A stretch of 64,000 bases of DNA, from contig JACKCB010000004.1 of the NCBI GenBank assembly GCA_020634235.1, positions 62,001-126,000 of the forward strand, written 5' to 3'. The position numbers and the translations under genes were made by a program. The stretch comes from Ardenticatenaceae bacterium (GTDB lineage Bacteria > Chloroflexota > Anaerolineae > Promineifilales > Promineifilaceae). Shown here piece by piece: positions 35,029-44,400 of this stretch; position 1 is the first letter of the stretch; each line of letters opens with the position of its first letter. Below the pieces are notes generated by a model that had not been told where the DNA came from, made no database searches, and saw nothing but the letters and a program-made list of their open reading frames with translations.

Positions 35029-36561
35029 TCAGCCAGCCGGGGCCGGGCCATCCTCCGGCAGGCTGGTCACAAAGGGGCGCTCATCATTCGCGCACACCAG
35101 TTGGATCGCATTGCGCCCCGACATGGCCGCCACCGGCACACTGCCCCCCGGCTCCACCCACTGCCCGGCCATGTAAAAGTTGGCCAGACCCGGCAGCGTC
35201 TTATCCAACCCCTGGATCATCAGCCCCATCGTCTCTTTGGTCAGCAGCCAGCCACAGCTAGACCCCTGCCAGTTGCCGGTAAAACGCTCATAGCTGAGCG
35301 GCGTGGCCACATCCTTCACCTCAATCTGGCCGCGAATGCCGGGGTAAAGCCGCTCCAGGAAGTCGATCACCGTGCCGGCCACCTGCAGTTGCTCGGTGTC
35401 ATACAGGCGGCGGCCGTAGATGCGCTGCCAGTAAGCGTAGTCCGCCTTGAACATCACCACCACCGCCGACTTCCCGGCCGGGGCCAGGCTGGCGTCAAAA
35501 CCGTAATGCTTCACGCTCAACTGCGCATACGGCTCTCCCGCCAGCACCAGCGGTTCATCCAGCAAATAGGTCGCCCAATGGGGCGCAGCGGAAAGGTCCG
35601 CATTCACCCCCAACGACACCTGAATCTGCGAATGAATGGGCAGCCGGCCATCATACTGCTGCCGGATGCGCCGGTCAGCGTACTGCCCATCCAACATTTC
35701 AAAGACCGTATTACGCCCATCAGCCGCCGAAATCACGTAATCAGCCCGGCGCTCCTCATCTGTGTACAGCCGCACCCCCACCGCCCGGTCATCCACCACC
35801 AGAATCTTCTCCACGTGGGCCTTGTAATGGATTTGCCCACCCAAAGCCAGGTAACGCTGCTCGATGGCCTGGGCAAAAGCCAGCGACCCCCCGGCCGGGA
35901 AACCAGCATTACCCGTATGCATATAAGCCAGCAGCGACAACCCGGCCATCATCGGGATATCGGGCCAGGCAAACATCTGCGGAATCGCCCGCCGCAAGAA
36001 AGGGCTGTGGAAGCGATCGGCAAACTCCTGCGCCGACATCCGTCCCCACTTCATCAGCGCCCCCAGGTAGGGCATCATCTGCGCCCCAAACTCGCGCCAA
36101 TCCTCCACCCCCATCAGCGCCCGCGGTTTCTGCTGCAGCACCGACATATCAAAACGGGTGAACTGGCGGATACCGCCGGCCAGGGCGTCGATCAACTCCG
36201 CGTCCTCCGGCGAAAGCGCCTTCATGTGCGCCGCCAGCCGCTCCGGGTCGCTGTAGACAATGAGCCGCTGCCCGGCCGGGTCCACAATCTCCATGAACTT
36301 CTCGTGGTCAATCATCGGCCGCCCCTGCACCGCCCCTAGCTCCTGCCACACCTGGTTATACGGCTGCCCCCGGCCGGAGCCAAACAGATAATGAATACAG
36401 CCATCAAACGTATACCCTTTCCGCTCCCAGGCCGTACACAGGCCACCCGGCCGGTCATGCAGCTCAAAAATCTGCGTGTCATACCCATTCATCTGGCCGT
36501 AGCAGCCGGCCGCCAACCCGGCAATCCCCGCCCCAATGATAATAATCGATTTCTCTGCCAT
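35029..36561 (-). CDS. FAD-dependent NAD(P)-binding oxidoreductase, phytoene desaturase (CrtI)-like
   Basis: 510 residues from the ATG at 36561 (an upstream in-frame start at 36627 adds an unconvincing 22 residues). The N-terminal FAD site is textbook: IIIIGAGIAGLAAGCYGQMN with the following acidic ELHDRPGGLCTAWER. The C-terminal motif, ending NFYMAGQWVEPGGSVPVAAMSGRNAI, is characteristic of the CrtI/CrtISO/retinol saturase family. Members desaturate or isomerise carotenoids or act on other polyenes and lipids. No phytoene synthase or other carotenoid gene is in the window, so the substrate remains open. Its stop converges on the glutaminyl cyclase gene 13 bp away. Confidence 0.82.
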   Translation of the reverse strand: MAEKSIIIIGAGIAGLAAGCYGQMNGYDTQIFELHDRPGGLCTAWERKGYTFDGCIHYLFGSGRGQPYNQVWQELGAVQGRPMIDHEKFMEIVDPAGQRLIVYSDPERLAAHMKALSPEDAELIDALAGGIRQFTRFDMSVLQQKPRALMGVEDWREFGAQMMPYLGALMKWGRMSAQEFADRFHSPFLRRAIPQMFAWPDIPMMAGLSLLAYMHTGNAGFPAGGSLAFAQAIEQRYLALGGQIHYKAHVEKILVVDDRAVGVRLYTDEERRADYVISAADGRNTVFEMLDGQYADRRIRQQYDGRLPIHSQIQVSLGVNADLSAAPHWATYLLDEPLVLAGEPYAQLSVKHYGFDASLAPAGKSAVVVMFKADYAYWQRIYGRRLYDTEQLQVAGTVIDFLERLYPGIRGQIEVKDVATPLSYERFTGNWQGSSCGWLLTKETMGLMIQGLDKTLPGLANFYMAGQWVEPGGSVPVAAMSGRNAIQLVCANDERPFVTSLPEDGPAPAG

Positions 36562-36728
36562 CACCTTCGTCCTGGCTAACGCGCCGAGTTCCAACAGGAC
36601 ACTATCACAGTTTACCAATGGCCCCACCCATCAGATAACCGGCCGCCAACCCGGCCGGCCACCGGCTAGAGAGGCCTTCAGGAGTGCGCGCCCCCCAAAA
36701 GGCCCCGGCCGGGACGTTGCACCCCCAC

Positions 36729-38684
36729 TCAGGCCGCGCGCAGCAAGAGCTGGCTAATCATCTGGGCCAACTGCGGCAGCCCAACCGGCTTGAGCAGCCA
36801 ATCCGACATCCCCGCCTGCCGCAGCGTCTCCAACCGATCTTCCAGCGGATGGCCAGTGAGCATCAAGACCGGTACACTGGTCGTTTGCTGCCGCAGGGCG
36901 CGCAGCAGCGCCAGGCCATCCATGTCCGGCATCACCACGTCACTCAATACCAACTGCACCTCAAGGCGGTGTTGGGCAAACAACTGCAGCGCTTCACGGC
37001 CGTTTTGGGCGGCCAACACGCGGTAGTTCAACCGTTCCAGGCTGCTAACCAGCGCCTCGCGGGCCAACTCGTTATCTTCAACAACCAGAATGGTTTCCTC
37101 GTGGCCCCGCACAACAGTCACCGACTCAACCGGGAAGTCGTCGGCGTCGCTGCGGCTGTAAGCGGGGAAGTAGATAGTGACCGTGGTGCCAGAGGCCAGC
37201 TTCGTAGCCACGTGGATGTGCCCATTGTGCTGCTGCACAATGCCATACACCTGCGCCAAACCCAGGCCCGCCCCCCGGCCGGGGCTTTTAGTCGTAAAAA
37301 ACGGCTCAAACAAGTGCGGCAATGCCTCATCGTCAATTCCCACGCCGGTATCTTCCACACTCAGCACCACCCAATCGCCGGCACTCATCGTAGGCAGCGG
37401 CAGCGGTGCGCCAGCGGGCAGTTGCAGCCCGGCAATACGAATCGTCAGACGCCCGCCATTGGCCATGGCATCCCGCGCATTCAGCGCCAGGTTCATCACC
37501 GCCTGCTGAATACGCGCCGGGTCCCCCATCACCACGCAATCGTTGTTGTCAGACGCCAGCGAAACCACAATATCTTCCGGCAGGGTGCGCTGCAGCAGCT
37601 TAACCTGCTCCTTTAGCAAAGGCACCAGCACCAGCGGCTGCGGTTCCAACACCGTGCGCCGGCTAAAGTCCAATATCTGCTCAATCAGCTCCGCCGCTCG
37701 CTTGGCTTGCAGCACAATCGTGGTCAGGTTATCGCGCAGTCGTGGCGGCAGATCCATGGTTAGCAGCGGCGTCTGGGCATAAAGCAAGATCACCGCCATG
37801 ATATTATTGAAATCATGGGCAATACCGGCGGCCAACTGCCCCACCGCGGCCAGGCGGTCCTGCTGGTGCAGCAGCTCTTCCGTCCGCCGGCTGTCGGTAA
37901 CATCACGGAAGACACTGCCCAGCATCTGCCGGCTTTCCATTTTGATGGGAAACATCAATATCTGCACAATTCGCGTCGTGCCATCATCCCGCCGCAGCGT
38001 GCGCTCATGCAGTTCATTGAGCCAGGGAGCTGAACCCGATTCCAGAAAATTCATCAGGGCCTGTTTCAGGACATCGTAGGTAATGCCGTAATCAAAATAG
38101 TGGTAATAGGTGTCCCACAGCATCTGGCCAACTGCCTCATGGCGGGGCAAACCGCAAATCTGCTCCGCCGCCTGGTTCCACTCCACAATAACGCCGTTTT
38201 CGTCGGCCAGCATAATCCCGTCGGCCGACTGCTCGATGACGCCGCGAAAACGCTGCTCACTTTCGGCCAGGGCGCGTTCTGTCTGGCGGCGTTCCACAAT
38301 ATGGCTCCATTCGCGCAGAGCGCGATCGGCAATGCGGGGCATGTCTAGCAGCGTGGCCGTGGATTTGACCACGTAATCAACTGCGCCAGCCTTGATAGCT
38401 TCCACGGCCACGTGTTCATTGCCGTGACTGGTCATCAGGATAACCGGGAAGCGGGTGGCGCAGTCCGTTCGATTCAGGAAGTCGATACCGCTGCCATCGG
38501 GCAGCAGCAGGTCGATGATGAACAGGTCGGGTGGCGATTGGGCGATCACCGCCTCGGCCTCTTGCAGGTTTTGCACAACCGTGAGCCGCACGCTCTCTTG
38601 CCGAGATAGGAAAGTGCGCCGGATCAACTCGGTGTGAGCTGGTTCGTCATCTACCAACAGGATGTGTAACTTGCCATTTTCCAT
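36729..38684 (-). CDS. Hybrid sensor histidine kinase (REC-PAS-HisKA-HATPase-REC)
   Basis: 651 residues from the ATG at 38684 (38720 is an alternative). Order: an N-terminal receiver (HILLVDDEPAHTELI, phosphoacceptor Asp in DLFIIDLLLPDG, MTSHG, Lys in VKSTA), a PAS domain (about 150-270), a HisKA with AAGIAHDFNNIMAVI (His phosphorylation site), an HATPase (NLALNARDAM, VEDTGVGID, GAGLGLAQVYGIV) and a C-terminal receiver (TILVVEDNELAREAL, VLSDVVMPDMDG, LLKP). It has no transmembrane helix, so it is a cytoplasmic integrator. It lies 123 bp downstream of a membrane histidine kinase on the same strand, and the two probably work in one phosphorelay. Confidence 0.93.
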   Translation of the reverse strand: MENGKLHILLVDDEPAHTELIRRTFLSRQESVRLTVVQNLQEAEAVIAQSPPDLFIIDLLLPDGSGIDFLNRTDCATRFPVILMTSHGNEHVAVEAIKAGAVDYVVKSTATLLDMPRIADRALREWSHIVERRQTERALAESEQRFRGVIEQSADGIMLADENGVIVEWNQAAEQICGLPRHEAVGQMLWDTYYHYFDYGITYDVLKQALMNFLESGSAPWLNELHERTLRRDDGTTRIVQILMFPIKMESRQMLGSVFRDVTDSRRTEELLHQQDRLAAVGQLAAGIAHDFNNIMAVILLYAQTPLLTMDLPPRLRDNLTTIVLQAKRAAELIEQILDFSRRTVLEPQPLVLVPLLKEQVKLLQRTLPEDIVVSLASDNNDCVVMGDPARIQQAVMNLALNARDAMANGGRLTIRIAGLQLPAGAPLPLPTMSAGDWVVLSVEDTGVGIDDEALPHLFEPFFTTKSPGRGAGLGLAQVYGIVQQHNGHIHVATKLASGTTVTIYFPAYSRSDADDFPVESVTVVRGHEETILVVEDNELAREALVSSLERLNYRVLAAQNGREALQLFAQHRLEVQLVLSDVVMPDMDGLALLRALRQQTTSVPVLMLTGHPLEDRLETLRQAGMSDWLLKPVGLPQLAQMISQLLLRAA

Positions 38685-38807
38685 AAGAAGCTTGCTGTCT
38701 ACCCGGCCGGGGGCTCGCATCGCCGCCCACCAATAACTTCATCAGGCACCGATAACTCGTTGGGAACCCGGCCGGCACGCCGGTCAAGGTAACGACTTTA
38801 TGATACC

Positions 38808-40499
38808 TTAACTTTCAACCAATGGTAAGGTGAAGTAAAAAGTCGTTCCACGATCCGGGTGAGCCGATTCCAACCAGACGCGACCCTGGTGCGTCTCCAC
38901 AATCCGCTTCACCAGTGCCAGGCCCAGCCCGGAACCTTCAACTTCATTGCTTAGCCGCTCAAAGAGGCCAAATATCCGCTCGTAATGGCGGGGGGCAATG
39001 CCCATGCCATTATCGGTTACAAAAAACACCGTTTCCCCATCTTGCACCCGGCTGCCAATAATCACCTGCGGCTGCGGCTGGTCGCCCATATACTTAATGG
39101 CATTGTCTAGCAGATTTTGCAGCACCTGCACCAGGCGCACCCGGTCACCCAAAACCGCCGGCATATCGGGCTGAATTGTAACCTGAACCTGTTGGCGCGT
39201 TGTTTGCCCGGCCACCAGGTCCACCGCCTCCTGGGCCAGGTCGCCAAAAGGCACAGCCTGCGGGGCGCGAATCACCCGGCCGGCCCGCGACAGCGCCAGC
39301 AAGTCATTGAGCAGGCTAAACATCCGCTCGCTGGCCTGCCGGATGTAGTGCATATCGGTAGCCACATTTGCCTCATTCTGGCTGGCAATGTCCTGCTGCA
39401 AAAAGTCCAGGAAACCCTGAATGGTAATGAGCGGGCTTTTGAGATCGTGGGAAACGGTGTAGGTGAAGCGTTCCAGTTCCAGATTTTTGCTGCCCAACTC
39501 GCGGATGAGCCGCTCACGCTCCGCTTCGGCCGCTTTGCGGGGGGTAATATCGGCCAGAATGCCGGTGATAAGCCCGCCCGGATCATTTCTGGTGCCGGTG
39601 CGGTGTGCACGCCCCAGCCCTTCCAGCCAGTGCACTTCGCCCCCCGGCCGGGTAACGCGATGCTGCACATAGTAATGATCCTGCCCACCGGCCAGCGCAT
39701 CCCCCAGGCTGGCTTGCACCGCCGGCCGATCCTCTTCCACCACCAGGCTAAGATACGTCTCAAACCGGCCGTCGAACGTATCGGGTGGCAGCCCTAGCAG
39801 CGGCGCTACATTAACCGACCAACTCACCGTGCCCGTGTCCGGCACCCATTCCCAGGCCCCCATATTGGCTGCATCCAGCGCCAGGTGCAGCGCCTCCCGG
39901 CTGCGCTGCAGCTCCCGCTGGCGATCTTGTTCAAGCAAGTTACGCTGCCGGGCAACGATAAACACCACCAGAGACAGGGGCAGCACAAACCCCAGAGACC
40001 CCACCAGATCGACAAACGATATGGCGGGATTTAGCCCTGGCAGCAGCAGCATAAACACCGCGTGCGCCAATGCCAGCAGCGCCATCGCCCACAACGGCAG
40101 CAGCAGGCTGCTGAGCAATATGGGCAGCGAAATCCAAACCATCGTCTGCGTAACCTCGGCCGCACTGGGACTCACCATCCGCAGCGCCACGAAATAGGAT
40201 GGGTATGAAAGCACCAGAATAGTGAGCAGGGTCGCCACCATGAAATACTTGGTGCGGCTCAGCCCATAGGCAGCCAGGAGGAAGGGGATGATGATGAGCG
40301 GGGTGTTGCCGTACCAGATCTGCTCAATCAGGATGGCCAGGAGAAGGACAAGCAGCAAGAAGGCGACCAGCGAAGCATTGCGCACCTGCTCCGGCCGGGG
40401 CAGGGGCTGTACCGGCCACAGCAGCCAGCCGGCCAACCGCTGCGAGAACGCGCTGCTGGGCCTGGAGCGCACGCCAACGCCCTTTCCGGAATGGCTCAT
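38808..40499 (-). CDS. Membrane sensor histidine kinase with PAS domain
   Basis: 563 residues from the ATG at 40499. An in-frame start at 40538 would translate through a hairpin and is less likely. About six transmembrane helices fill the first 185 residues, followed by a short coiled linker, a PAS/PAC domain (about 200-325; ALDAANMGAWEWVPDTG to GILADITPRKAAE), HisKA (YTVSHDLKSPLITIQGFLDF, with the phosphorylated His) and HATPase (LLDNAIKYMG, VTDNGMGIAP, GSGLGLALVKRIVE). The architecture resembles MASE-type light- or redox-sensing kinases, but the input is unknown. It follows the lipoprotein and FHA-ABC transporter genes and precedes the hybrid kinase on the same strand. Confidence 0.92.
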   Translation of the reverse strand: MSHSGKGVGVRSRPSSAFSQRLAGWLLWPVQPLPRPEQVRNASLVAFLLLVLLLAILIEQIWYGNTPLIIIPFLLAAYGLSRTKYFMVATLLTILVLSYPSYFVALRMVSPSAAEVTQTMVWISLPILLSSLLLPLWAMALLALAHAVFMLLLPGLNPAISFVDLVGSLGFVLPLSLVVFIVARQRNLLEQDRQRELQRSREALHLALDAANMGAWEWVPDTGTVSWSVNVAPLLGLPPDTFDGRFETYLSLVVEEDRPAVQASLGDALAGGQDHYYVQHRVTRPGGEVHWLEGLGRAHRTGTRNDPGGLITGILADITPRKAAEAERERLIRELGSKNLELERFTYTVSHDLKSPLITIQGFLDFLQQDIASQNEANVATDMHYIRQASERMFSLLNDLLALSRAGRVIRAPQAVPFGDLAQEAVDLVAGQTTRQQVQVTIQPDMPAVLGDRVRLVQVLQNLLDNAIKYMGDQPQPQVIIGSRVQDGETVFFVTDNGMGIAPRHYERIFGLFERLSNEVEGSGLGLALVKRIVETHQGRVWLESAHPDRGTTFYFTLPLVES

Positions 40500-40509
40500 A
40501 GCGGTTTTC

Positions 40510-40542
40510 AGATGTGTCCAATCTCTAAGATTGGACACATCT
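40510..40542. repeat. Perfect 15-bp inverted repeat with 3-base loop
   Basis: AGATGTGTCCAATCT, then CTA, then its exact complement. It lies in the 51-bp gap between a minus-strand lipoprotein stop (40551) and the histidine-kinase ATG (40499). No U-rich tail follows on either strand, so it is a poor intrinsic terminator. It could be an operator, an RNA hairpin controlling kinase translation, or a dispersed intergenic palindrome. Confidence 0.75.
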
Positions 40543-40550
40543 CGCTCAAG

Positions 40551-41459
40551 CTAATTGAACAACCACAACCAGGCATTGTCAAAACGGCAATACGTCGTGC
40601 CCGACTCATTCAAAGCGACGAACGCCACAAACCCCTTTTCCAATCCTTGCGAAGCGGTTGCGTCACCAATATAGGTGCCATTGGTATACACCGAAAACAC
40701 ATTCCCCCGCCCCACCACGGCAATATGGTTGGTGGTGTCGTTTTGCCACTCAAAGTTCGGGTCAATGATATTCGCATCCAGGCGCTGGATTTCATCGCGC
40801 AGCAAATTGCCGTTTGCCTGGGTAACAAAAAGCACCTCGCCATTGGCATAGCGCGTGGCAATCACCAGGTGACGGCTGCCGCTGTTGTCGTTGGCGTCGG
40901 AGCGCATCACGTAGCCACAGCCGGTGGAACCGTACTGCGTATTCCAGGTGATGTCACCGGCCACCACAAAATCTTTGGCCACGGCCACCAGGTCCACGTC
41001 CCACTCATAGGTCATGTAGCCCGAAGCAGATATCTCCACCGGCGGGTGGATCCAGGCCACCCGCCCCTGTGCCGGGTCAATGCCGTAGGAACGCAGCTCT
41101 TCTTCGATGGGCGCGACGGCGGCGGCGGTGGCCGCGGCGGCATCGCCGGCCGCCACAGCCTGCTCTGTTTGCCGCGCGGCAATGGCTTCGGCCGTGGCCG
41201 TGGCCCCGGCGCGGGCCTGTACCACAGCATCATCTTCGGCTGGCGGGGCTGGCTCTGGGGTATTTTCGGCGGGTTGCTCCCCGGCCGGGGCCGCAGTCGC
41301 CGTGGCTGGCGCGGCCACCGTCACCCCCGCATTCAACGTCGCCTGCAAAGCCGTGCGCGTCGCTTCCCGCCCGTCATCGCCAGACCCGGCCGGGTTACAA
41401 GCCAACGCCACCGCCAACAACGCCACCATCAAAAGCAGCAGATATGCATGTCGTCTCAT
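40551..41459 (-). CDS. Lipoprotein with Ala/Thr-rich stalk and beta-sandwich-like domain
   Basis: 302 residues. Lipoprotein signal with ALAC ending at Cys21, then a low-complexity Ala/Thr/Glu/Pro stalk to about residue 115. The C-terminal about 180 residues (YMTYEWDVDLVAVAKDFVVA, HIAVVGRGNVFSVYTNGTYIG, FVALNESGTTYCRFDNAWLW) have the rhythm of a concanavalin/laminin-G-like sandwich as found in DUF1080-type proteins, but no catalytic motif is visible. Its start overlaps the stop of the FHA-ABC transporter gene by 4 bp, so the two are coupled. It may be the outer ligand-binding partner of that transporter or of the sensor kinase downstream. Confidence 0.7.
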   Translation of the reverse strand: MRRHAYLLLLMVALLAVALACNPAGSGDDGREATRTALQATLNAGVTVAAPATATAAPAGEQPAENTPEPAPPAEDDAVVQARAGATATAEAIAARQTEQAVAAGDAAAATAAAVAPIEEELRSYGIDPAQGRVAWIHPPVEISASGYMTYEWDVDLVAVAKDFVVAGDITWNTQYGSTGCGYVMRSDANDNSGSRHLVIATRYANGEVLFVTQANGNLLRDEIQRLDANIIDPNFEWQNDTTNHIAVVGRGNVFSVYTNGTYIGDATASQGLEKGFVAFVALNESGTTYCRFDNAWLWLFN

Positions 41460-44400
41460 TTCGTCACATCCTTGCGCTTTTGCAGGATAACAATCGCCAC
41501 AAAAAGGATAAGATTGACTAATCCCAGCGCTGCCCAGGCCCTGCCAATCACGCCCCAGTACGCAGCCGGATCCTCCTTATTGGTAAAGGTCCAGCTAAAG
41601 CCGGGATAAATGGTGCGGATCGTCTCCTCCGCCGGCAAAATCGCCGCCGCGCGCGACGCCTCATACAGCGCCAACTGCTCCTGATAGTTGCGCTGCGCCT
41701 CAATATAGGCATTCAACTGGTCCGGGTAGGCATCGGCTTGCGCCTGAATAATGGCCACCTCCGCCCGCCAGCTCTCCAGTTCCTCATCAAAGGCCGACTG
41801 AATCTCTTCCACCTCCGCCTGCCACTTTTCCAGGGCATCAAAGTACTCCGCCTGGGCAATGGTATCGGCCTCATCGGCCGGGCGCACCGGCTGTGGCGGG
41901 AACTCCGGCCGGGCCGGTTCCGGTGGCGGGTTCGGCGGCCGCTGCGGCTCTTCCATATCCGGCGGCGACGGGGGTGGCTGGTCCACCACACTGCTGTACG
42001 AAGCCGCCACACCCGGGAAATTACATTCACGCAAAACGTTTGGCCCCAGGCAGCGGCAGTTCGTCACCTTCTGCTCCGTGGTCAGCGCCTTCTGCTCCTC
42101 CTCAGACAGCGTCCAACACGCATCTGCCGCCACATCCGACCCCGCTCCGGTGATGGCCATAAAGCCCTGGTAAGCCCAGCGCGTCGAAGTCACCCCAGTG
42201 ACAAAGCCCGGCAGCGGCACCAGTGCCCCGGCCAGCACAATCTGCGGCAGCACCAGCAGCACCACAATCAACGGCGCCGAATTAGAATTAGGGGCCACCG
42301 CCGACGCAAACAACCCCAACATCATGCCCGACATCGTGGCCAGCGTCAGCGTGATATAGATCAAGCCAAACTCCAGCCAACTGCCCGGCATGTTAAACAC
42401 CAGGTAATGCACAAACACATACACAAAGGATTGGTACAGCGCCAGCAGCGCCGCCACCCACACCTTAGACAGGATATACGGGAAGAGGCGCAAATTCACC
42501 AGCCTCTCCCGCTTATAAATATCCTGCTCCTTCACAATCTCGCGCATCTGCGCCAGACCACCCACCATCACGCCATACACCGACAGCAAGAACAGCGTGA
42601 TCATCACATTCTGGATGGAACCTTCGCGCACATCAAACAGATTGCGCCCCAGGGCCAGCGAGAGGATAACATCCAGCATGCTGACAATCGGCGCGGCGGC
42701 CAACATCAACAGCAGACTAAAGCGGTCGCGGGTGAGAATGCGCAGGTTGCGAGCCGAAAGAATCTTGAGCTGGCGCAGCGACGACACCTGCCGTTTGCGC
42801 TTGGGCTGCGGCGCAGCCACCACGTTCTCCGGCTGGGCTGCCAGGTCGCGGTGTGCCAACGGTTCGGCCACATATTGCTGGTAGGCCGGGTGCTCCTTGA
42901 AGCGCTCCCCCCAGTCGGCCGCCTTACCCAGGCTCTCGTTCTCCAGGATGGCGTAGATTTCGTCAAACTCCATCTCACGGGCCCGGCGCTCCCGGTCAGT
43001 GCGGTACTGGTCAAAGTAGGCCAGCGCCTCGTCCGGCGGGCCAAACCAGGCCAGATGGCCACCGCGAGCCAAAAACACCACCTTATCGGCCAGCATCACG
43101 TTCTTGGTGGCGTGGGTAATCAGCACAATGGTGCGCCCCTGGTCTGCCAGGCGGCGCATCAACTGCATCAGGGCCGTCTCTGTGCCCGGGTCCAGGCCAG
43201 AAGTAGGCTCATCCAGGAAAAAGAGGCCGGGGCTGGTGAGCAGCTCCACGCCAATGGAGACACGCTTCTGCTGGCCACCACTCAGCCGGCTGATTTGGGT
43301 GTCTTTGCGGTGGGCCAGGTCCAGGTCTTCCATAACCTCTTGCACCCGCTGGTGGCGCTCCGCCTTGGTGGTGTCGGGCGGCATCCGCAGTTGGGCCGCA
43401 TAGTCCAGCGCCTGGAAGATGGTCAGTTCCGTATGGATGATGTCTTTTTGCGGAACATAGCCAATGTCGTTGCGGATGGCGTCAAAGCTGCGATACACAT
43501 CGATGTTGTTGACGCGCACCTGGCCATGGGTGGCCGGCCGGTAACCGGCAATGGCGTCCACCAGCGTTGTCTTGCCGCCACCGCTCTGCCCCACCACGAC
43601 AATAAACTCGCGTGGCTGGAAGACCAGCGAGATGTTCTGCAAGATGTTCAGGTCTTTGCGCACCCACTTGTTAACGCCGATGGTTTCCACGCGCAGGCCA
43701 CCGCTGTCGTCGTATTGGGCCAGTTGGTCCTGCCCCATGACGAAGCGGAAGGAGCCCATGCGCACGTTGTCGTTGGGCTTTAGCCAGACTTCTCCTTCAA
43801 TGCGCTCGCCATTGACGAAGGTGCCGTTGGAGCTGCGCAGGTCGCGTACGCGGTAGCGTTGGCCCACGCGTTCAATCTGGGCATGGAAGCCGGAAACGGT
43901 GGGGGCGGTGAGCACGATGTCGTTGTTGGCATCCCGGCCAAAGGTCAGTAAGTTCTTCTGGGAGAAATCGATGGCCGGGGCCGCTTCGACTTCGCGGGCT
44001 TCGGTTGGGGAGCGGTAATTCAGGGTGACCATGGACCCGGGGTCCTGGCCACCGATGCGCAGCAGGTCTTTGTGCTGCAAGCGATGGGCACTGGTGAGTG
44101 GGCGGCCGGCAAACATGACCGGGTTGCTGGCTTCGGCCAGCGGCACCAGTTGGTAGCTGGTGCCTACGCGCTCCAGGTAGGCATGGTGGCGGGAGACGAT
44201 GGGTGAGGGAATGACGATGTCGTTGTCTTGTGCCCGGCCGATGGTCATGCGGGCTTTGCCCAGGGTGTAGGTTTGCGGTGTGGCTCCGGCAATGACCACA
44301 TCGAGTTGGGGGGGGCCAAGGGCCGCCGCGGACTGGAGAAAGTCGCTCTCCATCATGGTGTGCATGCCGCCCCCGGCCGGGGCGCTCATGCCTGCGCCTA

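Noticed and set aside
40510..40542. Possible intrinsic terminator between lipoprotein and kinase genes
   Set aside because: The stem is strong but no run of U follows on either strand.
41738..43783. A 681-residue plus-strand frame opposite the FHA-ABC gene
   Set aside because: His/Arg/Gln-rich shadow; the minus-strand frame has complete ABC motifs.
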